From positions 124,001 through 188,000 of the forward strand of contig NW_025899946.1 in the NCBI RefSeq assembly GCF_022539505.1: a stretch of DNA of 64,000 nucleotides, written 5' to 3'. Each line of letters opens with the position of its first letter. The stretch's first letter is position 1. The notes under the pieces were generated by a model, which saw only the letters and a list, made by a program, of their open reading frames with translations, had not been told where the DNA came from and made no database searches. Below, in pieces: positions 22,919 through 31,285 of this stretch. The position numbers and the translations under genes were made by a program. This stretch comes from Lolium rigidum (lineage: Eukaryota > Streptophyta > Magnoliopsida > Poales > Poaceae).

Positions 22919-24320
22919 ACTCCACTTAGGCCAAAAGCCTAAGCTTGGGGGAGGTATACCGGCATCACTCATTCTTTGCATATTATGATTGCTGGATACT
23001 TGTACATACTTGTTTAGTCTCTAGAGTGGTTTTCTAATGTGAGGGAGATGATATTTGGGGAAGTGCTGTCCAAAAACAGATTCTGTGCTGTTACCAAAAA
23101 AATTCGTACGCACAGCCAGAACGTTATTTTGAGTTGCCAATTTCTGAGCATGTTCCCCAGGTTGTTATCTAACTTTCATTAGTTGAACACTTTTTGGTCT
23201 GAGCAATGGAAGATTTTTGTTAAATTCTTTTGTTTTCGCTTTGTTTCTTTCCTAAAACACAAAAAGACCAAAAATATTTCTGTTGTTTCTCTTCACCATT
23301 TATTTATTTGGTTCCTTGCTCTTAGTTTACTTTATTTGCTATCGTTGGTTTGTTATGAGAAAACCCAAAAAGATTTTACTTTGTTTGCTTGTTTTCTTTT
23401 GCTCTTGTTTCTAATTCGAAAACACCAAAAATATTTGCTGTTCTTCTTTGGTTTGTAAAGTTCATCATGAGTTCAATGGTCTTCGGTGGCTGGAGCGTGG
23501 TTTTCATTTCATATTATCCAAGCTACACAAGTGAAAAGGCAATAATGACGATCTACGACAATCTGATTGTGGTGAGAGGCTGGTATGAACTCTATTTGCT
23601 TTCATTTTTGTACATATACTCATCCATATGAGCATGCTTAGTTGGTTCATGTGAGGTATATGTTATTTGAGAAAGTCTAGTAGTTCATGATCTCTCATGT
23701 TTAGTTCCAATTTATTAATATGAGTAGCATGTCATGGATATTTGCTTGCATTGTTTTATTCATAAGTAAGTATGGCATTGTGGTATCCTCCTCTCGAATA
23801 ATTCATTTATATCGACTTGGCACATGCTCACGCATGCATATGACTGAACAAAAAGTCAATTAAGCCTCGATGATTTATATTGCTTCGAGTTCTTGTACCA
23901 ATTTTATGCCTCCGTTAATTTATTTTGCCGCAAGCATGATTATGACAAGCTATCGCTCTCTTGATTTGTCGCTCCCTAGTCTTTTGCTAGCCTTCACTTG
24001 TACTGAGCGGGAACGCCGCTCGTGCTTCCAAACACCTGAAAACCAAGTTGTTCCATAAGTGTCCACCATAAATACCTATGCATGGCATTTCAAACCATTT
24101 CAAGTAAATTCTCATGCGCTATCTTTAAAACTTTCAAAATGCTTCTCAATTTGTGTTAATGTTTCATAGCTCATGAGGAAGTATGTGGTGTTTAGCTTTC
24201 AACCTTGTCATTTACTTTTGACGGACTCTCATATGGACTAGTGGCACATCCGCTTATCCAATAATTTTGCAAAAAGAGCTGGCAATGGGATTCCCAGTCC
24301 CGAATTAATTAACTTAAATA

Positions 24321-24408
24321 GACACTCCTCCATGGTTTGTGATTGTTGGACGGCACCCGAAGGATTCGGTTAGCCATGGCTTGTGTAAGCAAAGGTTGGG
24401 GGAGTGTC
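24321..24408 (+). other. Conserved hairpin segment, copy a
   Basis: gacactcctcc pairs with ggggagtgtc across a loop containing ccgaaggattcggttagccatgg (written here as ccgaaggattcgg and ttagccatgg). It is clearly related to the segment at 10011-10098 in retrotransposon 1 and to the next copy. Confidence 0.7.
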
Positions 24409-24435
24409 ATCATCATAATAAAACTTAAATAAAAA

Positions 24436-24522
24436 GGCACTCCTTCATGGTATGTGATTGTTGGCAGGCACCCGAGGATTCGGTTAGCCATGGTTTGTGA
24501 AAGAAAGGTTGGAAGGAGTGCC
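24436..24522 (+). other. Conserved hairpin segment, copy b
   Basis: ggcactccttc (24436-24446) pairs perfectly over 11 bases with gaaggagtgcc (24512-24522). Copy b is closer in sequence to the retrotransposon 1 hairpin than copy a is. Compensating stem differences between copies (gacactcc/ggagtgtc against ggcactcc/ggagtgcc) support a real RNA structure. Confidence 0.75.
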
Positions 24523-25162
24523 ACCCAAAAATAATTCATGGGAGCCGCTCTTGTGAGTCCGGTTGATGAGGTAGTTAGTGTACCCATTACCATTCGTTGA
24601 CAACAACAAACACCTCTCAAAATAATTTTACTCCTGCTTTACAAATAAAAAGCTCTAGCGCATGTTAATCCCTCGCTTCCCTCTCGCGAAGGGTCAATCT
24701 TTTACTTTTATGTTGTGTCTTCATTCTTTCTTTGAGCACTATCTTGAGAGCACAACTGTCATTCTTAGTATAATATGCTTGTCTCAAAATATGATTGATT
24801 GTGGTATAACTTTGATGCTTTTATCTTTGACAATCACTACTTCTAGTCTTTCTATGAACTCAAGAGGTGCCTCGGCATTTATGTTTTGCCGATCAAATAC
24901 AGGCAAGCGAGATACCACTTTATCGTATTCTCTTATGAACATTGCAATCTTGCTTATATACATGATTCATGGTGCTTATTATTAATTGTTGGTACCTCTC
25001 CATGATTGACATAGCTGTTGGATGATCTTATTTGCATGTATCTCATTATGAACTGCTTAAGTATTAGCCATAGCATGAGAATATATACATCATATGAGCA
25101 AATGTGTTCGTGAAAGTTCTTTTATCGCTCAGTTGTTAATCGAATTGCTTGAGGACAAGCAA

Positions 25163-25182
25163 TAAGCTAAGCTTGGGGGAGT
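25163..25182 (+). promoter_or_regulatory. Polypurine tract of retrotransposon 2
   Basis: taagctaagcttgggggagt lies directly before the 3' LTR at 25183. Confidence 0.8.
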
Positions 25183-26581
25183 TGATACGTCCAAAACGTA
25201 TCTACTTTCCCGAACACTTTTGCTATTGTTTTGCCTCTAATTTGTGTATTTTGGATACAACTAACACGGACTAACGCTGTTTTCAGCAGAATTGCTCTCG
25301 GTGTCTCGTTTTTGTGCAGAAATCCAACTTTCGGGAAAATCCTCGGAATTTCTTCGGATGGCCCTATTTTACCAAAATATCGACGGAGCCGGAAGGGCAA
25401 AGGAGGTGGAGGCCCGAGGGCCCCACACCACATGGCGGCGCGGCCCGGGGGGCCCGCGCGGCCATGTGGTCCGGCCCCTCGGCCGGCCTCCGACGCCCCC
25501 TTCGGACTACTTATTGGTTTCGACCTGAAAACGCACGGGGAGAAGTCGACATCGCCGTAAACCCTCCGGAGAGCCGCCACATCGCGAAACTCCGTCGCGG
25601 GAGCCGAAGTCTCCGTTCCGGCACTCCGCCGGACGGGAATTGGAGGAGATCTTCACCGCCATCACCGCCAACGCCTCTCCATCAACCAGCCATGTTTCCC
25701 CCATCCATGTGTGAGTAATTCCCCCGCTGTAGGCTGAAGGGGATGGTAGGGATTGGATGAGATTGGTCATGTAATAGTCATAAGATTGTTAGGGCATAGT
25801 GCCTAGTATCCGTAGATGTCACTTTTATGATATTGTTGCAACTTGTTATGCTTAATGCTTGTCACTAGGGCCCGAGTGCCATGATCTCAGATCTGAACAT
25901 GTTATTTATTCATGAAGATATTCGTTGTTTATGATCTTACCTGCAAGTTGTATACACATGTCGCTGTCCGGAACCAAAGGCCCCGAAGTGACAGAAATCG
26001 GGACAACCGGAGGGGATGGTAGTGATGTGAGGATCACATGTGTTCACGGAGTGTTAATGCTTTGCTCCGGTACTCTATTAAAAGGAGTACCTTAATATCC
26101 AGATAGTTTCCCTAGAGGCCCGGCTGCCACCGGCTGGTAGGACGTAAGATGTTGTGCAAGTTTCTCATTGCGAGCACGTACGACTAAATATGGAACACAT
26201 GCCTATTGATTGATTAGTACTTGGATACCGTTTTATTATTATCTCGCAAATGCCCATGCTTTGATTGTTACATGAGTTTCTCTCATCCATGCAACGCCCG
26301 TTAAATCCGTCCCCGTGCCTACGTATTTTAATCCTGCTGTTTACTATAATCACTACCGCTGTCTTTATTTCACCGCTGCTGTTATTTCACTATTTCCACC
26401 GCCATAGAACTGCTACTACTCGATAAACTCTTGCGAGCAAGTCTCGTTTCCAGTGCAGCTGAATTGACAACTCCGCTGTTAAGGCTTACAAGTATTCTTT
26501 GTCTCCCCTTGTGTCGAATCAATAAATTGGGTAATACTTCCCTCGAAGACTGTTGCGATCCCCTATACTTGTGGGTCATCA
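25183..26581 (+). repeat. 3' LTR of retrotransposon 2
   Basis: 1,399 bp, the same length as the 5' LTR, ending gtgggtcatca and followed by the second gcggg target copy. Confidence 0.95.
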
Positions 26582-26586
26582 GCGGG

Positions 26587-27719
26587 CAGTGACTGGCCAA
26601 CACCGTAGAGCCGGGAACAACTAGGGCTGCGGCTGGCCCCAGTCCCTCAGAGCGACGGCCCGCAAAGCCTCCTGGTCGCGCGCCGATGCAAATTGCAAGG
26701 GCGTGCCACCTGACCTATACCTGGTCGGGAAGGTGTGGATGATGCCTCGCTTAGTTTCCTGCAGGGCACACACGTACACGCTAAATACGAGCCTCGATCG
26801 GCTCTCGAGTTATCCCGTGAATCGGCTCATGGAGCCGATCCACCCATGATTCGTCCAAGGTGGCCGAATATATGGTGGTCCCGCTTGATCAAGATAAAGC
26901 ATATGAGATCCACGACGATCTGGGGTTTTCACCGCATAATCGGATCATCCTACTCACGATTGGGCCTCGCGCTCGCGCACGGTGATCGTAAGCCAATCCT
27001 AGACAAGGCCTAAAAACCAACACGAGGTTGATCCTCGGAACATCCCGTCTAGGGCCAGCAAACTACACCCTACGCGCCGCTGGATCCTCCAACCCTTTGT
27101 AAGGCCTAACTATTGCGGATATCAAACTAATCCTTGATGAATCAAGGAGCAACCGTAACGGATCAGATCTACTAAATAACGATCAAGCGGGGTGCCGCCC
27201 CTGCACCCATGATGAGGTACAAGGACGGCTAGATGCGCAAGGGTTGCACTACGACAGCATATGATACTAAGAACAATGCTAACCCTAACACATCTATGAT
27301 AACTACGTTGCTCGCCATCAAAAAGGCTTCAGCACGAGCAACGCATGAACAACATGGGCAGGCTCGTGCTGCCTAGATCGCAAGATGCGATCTAGGCAGC
27401 ATGGTGCTTACCGGAGAAACCCTTGAGATGAAGGGGTTGGCGATGCGCCGAGATTGGTTTGTGTTGAACGTTGGTTGTTGTCTATTCCATAAACCCTAGG
27501 TACATATTTATAGTCCAGCGGACTTTCTAATGTGGGCGTGCACCAAACCGTGCACGAGATAAAATCTAACTTCCACGTAGCCTACTATATTAAGATACAC
27601 GGGCTAACTAGCCCAAACTCTGCGCATAAAGGCCGATTCACCTATTTCTTGATGTACACACCTTCAAGTCCATCTTGATCGCGGCCCACCTCTGGCTTGG
27701 TCAAATTCTGGTGATAACA
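26587..27719 (-). repeat. 5' LTR of retrotransposon 3, inner fragment
   Basis: Continues the LTR interrupted at 16865. Together they make 1,160 bp against 1,161 for the other LTR. The minus strand has a TATA-like ACTATAAATA (plus coordinates 27505-27514). As this is the 5' LTR of the minus-strand element, it would be its promoter. Confidence 0.94.
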
Positions 27720-29199
27720 GGCTCAAGGTGCTTACGATTTTAAGCCATCACTCTTTTGCAATCCTATTTCATAAGTTTCATTGTCGTGTTGTAAATTTTG
27801 AAATATTTGTATGATGCAGGTGTATTGGGAGTCATATGGTACTTTTTACCGTATTGGCTCGGCGATGAGTGACCTCTCACCCCCAAGTGCTTGGAGGAGG
27901 CGCGTTTCTGGCGTATGCGGTGCCCACTCATATGCATGTAGCTTGTTGAATACCACCAGCCGGAGTGATGAGACAGTTTGGGTTGTGTCAGGAGTGCCCA
28001 CCTCAGTGGCAAGACACGGACCACGCTCTCCATATGTAAACTTCTTGAATAATGCGATGGAACGTGTTGATCGTAGGAAGCGATAGAATCGAACTTTATC
28101 CATTGTGCTCAATATCTTGCAGGCTTGATAGGCAGCGGCAGAGGAAGATCACGAATTGGCCTGTCCATCATAGGATTCACGTGACAACGTTCCAACACTG
28201 TTTGGAATTGATACGGAATGGCGGACATGTCGAGATTGTCCATCACGACTTGGCCGCTTTCAACAACTATCTCCAATGGTTTCATCAAAACACGCGTATA
28301 GATGTAGTGAACCACGCGTATGATGACGACATCTTGGACGACCCCATCGCGTTCGATGAGGTTGCGCAAAGCCAGTACGACAGGACTGCTCGACAAGGGA
28401 GATCGACTTCTATTGCTTCCTCTCTGAACTTTGTGGTAATGTATTCTCTCATTAGCTACTACATCATCTATATTGGCATGTGCTCCCTCAAATTGTGTAT
28501 AATATGTTTGTCACAGCGATCCGAGATCCAAAAAACAGCTGACGAGTGTGAGTTTATTTGGGATCAGAGCCAGAGAGATGAAAAGCCTATCGGCCCGATG
28601 CGGAATTTCATTAAGGTATGGTCACCAACTTTGAATGTAAGCTATTGTGTTTGGCGGCTTTGTAACCATGACTTCCATGACGCAGAACACTGCATGGAAG
28701 TTGCGGCGGTTAGCCAACTTGCTAGGTTGCCGCGTAGGCGAAATTGCAGCTACATCCTCTTCTATAGAGGCGGAGGTATGCACTATTTTGTTGCTGTCAA
28801 ACATGTGCTTGCTAATTTCAACTTTTGTAATCTCATGTGTTCATGTTTGTGAATATTCCTGACAACACCATTCTGAGTCAAGGCATTAAGAGTCAAGGCA
28901 AGAAGCAAGTCACATGGTCTGCGTGCCAGTTGAAGCCAAGGGGCAGGGCTCCGAACCGTTACACTCCGGACGATCCGAACCGTTACACTCCGGACGATTA
29001 TGTGAAACGAGGAAAGAAGGTTGTGATTGAGTCCGATGATGAGCCTCCGCGGGGATCAGCTTTGAGGAGGATGAGGAACGATGAGCCGTCATCTTCAGAG
29101 GAGGAGGAGCAGGAGGTGCAGCAGGAAGAAGAGCGACCGCTGCGGAAGGAACGGGTGGGCGTCCGGAAGCAGCCCGTGAGGAGGGGACGTCGAGCTTAG
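27720..29199 (+). pseudogene. PMD gene, right-hand exons
   Basis: After target copy ggctc the exon ends at ctcaag|gtgctt (27727). Next comes an exon from about 27820 whose best frame carries CLEEARFWRMRCPLICM, then a premature stop (tag, 27938-27940), a lost-base shift, and QFGLCQECPPQWQDTDHALH. Further exons are 28123-28435 (RQRQRKITNWPVHHRIHVTT, NNYLQWFHQNTRI), 28517-28615, 28686-28775 (NTAWKLRRLANLLGCRVGEI) and a last exon to 29199. The last exon has a nuclear-looking basic/acidic tail and a tandem eight-residue unit, PNRYTPDD. Splice sites are consistent with GT-AG throughout. Confidence 0.85.
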
Positions 29200-29202
29200 A
29201 TG

Positions 29203-29310
29203 GATTTGCTACGTGTTGTGAACTCTATCTTCATTGCTACGTGTTGTGAACTCTATGTCATTTCGAACCATGTCGTCATTGCTACGTGTTGTTTGAATCT
29301 ATGTGCTAGG
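29203..29310 (+). repeat. Short tandem repeats after the PMD stop codon
   Basis: The phrase gctacgtgttgt, mostly followed by gaactctat, recurs three times (from about 29208, 29236 and 29280), as expected of 3' UTR slippage or segmental repeats. Confidence 0.6.
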
Positions 29311-29354
29311 ATGTGAGCTATGATGTGTGCTATGTTTATGATGTGTGTATGAAA

Positions 29355-30572
29355 CTAGATGAATACCCCGCACTCGGCGGGTATTTACTGTTCATGACAA
29401 CCAAATAAGTCCAAGTAAATTTCATCGCATCAGATAGTTTGTCCCACGGATTATTAGGTACTCGTAGAGACTACAATAAGGTTTGGCATATAAATTTGTC
29501 AACAAAGTTGTCTTGTACAAATGTAAATTTGCGGTGCAATTTATTTGCATTCAAACAAAATAAACTAACTAAGTGGTAAATAAGTGCAAACCTGGGCTCA
29601 CAGAGCAATCACCAACATTGGCACCACCGATAGCAAGAAAGCACGCGTGATGGAGCGTTGTCGCAGCAAAATTGATGGTGGATAACAAAGTCATATGTAG
29701 ATAAAAGAAGCTTAACACCACTAATCCCCTTCATATGTTCACAGTGCATTAGATTAAATTAAATGCTTGCTGGTAGTCGATCCAGACATTAGGTAAACTG
29801 AATAAAAAATCCTTCGAAAAATTCTTGGCTAGTTGCTTGGTTGAGCCATTCAGACGAACTCCTCTGGAGCATCCCTCTAACAGAAAACAAAAAAAAAGAA
29901 TGAGAAAAGGGTATCTCTACCTTTTTTGGATGCAATTTTTCTACATGCACGTACTGAAATTGTACAGATAGAGTAGAAAAAATGTTGAAATGGGAGCACG
30001 TTGGCAGCAGACGGAACTACAGATATCTTCAATGGAACCCCTTACACCATATATAAAGCAAAAGAGAAGATGTTACTCACCCGGTCACTCACGAGTATTA
30101 CCTTTTTGTTCAGATTCCATTCAAACCACTTGTTGCAGTGTGGACCGTCTCAAATCGCAGCCATGTGAGCCAATCGGCAAGTCAAAGAGCAACATGTATT
30201 GAAGCAGAAGAAAATAGAATGAATCCCAACGGACTGAGGGTGTTGAATGTTGAGGATGATGGGAGGGGGAAATAAAAGATGAGTCGGGTGAATTGGAAGA
30301 AGGCAAGGAGCAGGGAAGTGGTGAAGAATACGAATAGCTAGGGACTAACCCTTTGTATGCCTGCCTAAAGCCAATTAAATCCTACGCTCTTCATCACTAA
30401 AAGATGAGAGAAAATATGTGTTATTTGCCTGGTCACGATGGTACAACAGGATGGAGGGTTGGGATATATGAATCGGACGGTTGTGGTTAAGTGATGATGT
30501 GGCTAGGCTGCATGTAAAGATAGACTAATTAAATGGATCTCTAGTGGGGTTTTGCTTTATAAGAGATATAGA
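29355..30572 (-). mobile_element. Non-autonomous Helitron
   Basis: On the minus strand it begins TCTATATCTCTTATAAAG after a host A. It ends with a GC hairpin (atacccgccgagtgcggggtat in two arms, plus 29372-29393), about ten bases before CTAG, followed by a host T. These are the standard Helitron marks: 5' TC, 3' hairpin plus CTRR, A|T target and no target duplication. The 1,218 bp hold no Rep/helicase gene or other supported ORF. Confidence 0.8.
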
Positions 30573-30874
30573 TTGCTATTGAAATTGCCAAGTCAGTTTT
30601 CTTGATTTTTACACACAAGTCAATGTGTGGCGTGGATGCCACGGGCGTCACACTTCACAGCGTGGCGCCGATGCCATGGGCGCCACACATGACAACATAA
30701 TAACCCGAAACATACTGTAAGACAAATCTCCAGGTCCTTAGCTGTTTTGGCGAGCCCGTTTGTGTGGCGCCGATGTCATCGGCGGCACACTTAAGCATCG
30801 GTCTCACACAAACAGGCTCGCCAAAACGGCTAAGAATTAAGCGTCCGGAGCCCCTGGAAGTTTTCGGCATATAA
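30573..30874 (+). repeat. Palindrome-rich inner part of the right PMD-element terminus
   Basis: Several paired motifs such as gtgtggcgt with cgtcacac and gtggcgcc with ggcgccac (30622-30690). A longer inverted pair is formed by cttagctgttttggcgagcc (30736-30755) and gctcgccaaaacggctaag (30814-30832), able to form a large stem. Confidence 0.6.
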
Positions 30875-31027
30875 GTTTCAATGTGTGGCGCCGATGAAGG
30901 ACGCCACACATCCTGCCACGTCGGCTGGTCATCGTCGACCACGCCACGTCGGATGAACGTGCGGCCCCGCTCACATGGGCGCCATGTGAAGGAAACCTTA
31001 TTTTTGTGTAAATCGCATTTCCAAATC
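30875..31027 (-). repeat. Right inverted repeat of the PMD element
   Basis: The complement of 30875-30992 aligns with 2281-2396, sharing gaccagccgacgtggcagga and tgtgtggcg, with a handful of mismatches and small gaps. It lies about 260 bases upstream of the ARPC4 start codon. Confidence 0.75.
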
Positions 31028-31285
31028 ATTTTTTTTTCCTTTTCGCTGTGGTTTTTTCTATGGATGAAAATTTAAAGTCGGTGGGTTTCCTCTTCGCTGA
31101 TGTAGTAATTACCATCTAAATCTGGTCCCACTCACCACCGACGCCGGCGCCTCCTCCTCCCACCGCTCGCTCTCGCGCCCACCGGCGAAACTCCGGTGAC
31201 CGGCAGCCACCCCATCGTCTCTCGCTGCCGGATCCCTTCTCTTCCCTCGGCTGATCCACGTGGGCGTCCGCGACCGTCTGTAGCC

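Larger units (their letters stand above)
22919..25182 (+). other. Non-coding 3' region of retrotransposon 2
   Basis: No supported gene. The polypurine-like phrase cctaagcttgggggag occurs at about 22938, shortly after the last ORF, and again at the true 3' site. Two conserved hairpin segments lie at 24321-24408 and 24436-24522. The stretch 23180-23460 is T-rich with short repeats of aaaaccaaaaa type. Confidence 0.8.
16866..26581 (+). mobile_element. LTR retrotransposon 2 (gag-protease only, Athila-like), nested in an LTR of retrotransposon 3
   Basis: Complete 9,716-bp element with two LTRs of 1,399 bp, a 5-bp target duplication gcggg (16861-16865 and 26582-26586), a tRNA-Asp primer site and a polypurine tract. 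The coding order is gag, retropepsin-like protease, then directly an ATHILA ORF-1-like region. Reverse transcriptase, RNase H and integrase are absent. LTR differences are few and mostly single-base indels. It is the innermost and therefore the latest insertion of this nest. The LTR start tgatacgtcc resembles that of retrotransposon 1, but the internal DNA is mostly different. Confidence 0.95.
12595..27719 (-). mobile_element. LTR retrotransposon 3 (reverse orientation, pol-less, Tat-like), interrupted by retrotransposon 2
   Basis: The LTRs read TGTTGACGTC to GATAACA on the plus strand: 12595-13755, and 16839-16865 continued at 26587-27719. The target duplication ggctc is exact (12590-12594 and 27720-27724). 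On its own strand the element runs right to left. Gag-like sequence lies next to the interrupted LTR, and a G-rich polypurine tract lies next to 12595-13755. About 3.1 kb of internal DNA remains, with no protease, reverse transcriptase or integrase. An antisense acidic ORF near the 3' end is a feature described for Tat-lineage Gypsy elements such as Grande and Retand. The lineage is inferred. Confidence 0.93.
2455..29199 (+). pseudogene. PMD (MAIN-like / PP7-long-form-like) gene, broken by insertions and mutations
   Basis: The family is the plant mobile domain, found in MAIN/MAIL proteins and in many transposable elements; genome annotations often call it serine/threonine phosphatase 7 long form homolog. 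Pieces in order: leader exon 2455-2607; large exon 3931-4154, 12234-12594 and 27720-27727, split by two retrotransposons; then about 27820-28060, 28123-28435, 28517-28615, 28686-28775 and a last exon ending at the stop 29197-29199. Family signatures include EMTPTLQDVSMILGLP, LAHWCWLK and NYLQWFHQNTRI. Defects other than the insertions are a six-G run at about 4107-4112 where the family frame needs five, and a premature stop plus lost bases around 27937-27970. No phosphatase domain is present. The start codon is uncertain; the first in-frame ATG in the large exon is 3966. Confidence 0.85.
2150..31027 (+). mobile_element. TIR-flanked element carrying a PMD gene, host of nested insertions
   Basis: An inverted repeat brackets the PMD gene: 2150-2396 on the left and 30875-31027 on the right. 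The best-matching inner core is about 115 bp (2281-2396 against the complement of 30875-30992). Both arms are rich in palindromic pairs built on gtgtggcgcc. Subtracting the hAT-like element, the two outer LTR retrotransposons with their contents, and the Helitron leaves about 3.5 kb. That leaves a PMD gene between inverted termini with no transposase visible. PMD genes are known to occur in plant transposable elements; assignment to a Mutator-like class is my inference. No convincing target duplication was found at the outer edges, so the exact ends are uncertain. Confidence 0.65.

Noticed and set aside
3931..29199. Serine/threonine phosphatase gene
   Set aside because: The family is often labelled phosphatase 7 long form homolog, but no phosphatase metal-binding motifs occur here. 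PMD is the right domain.
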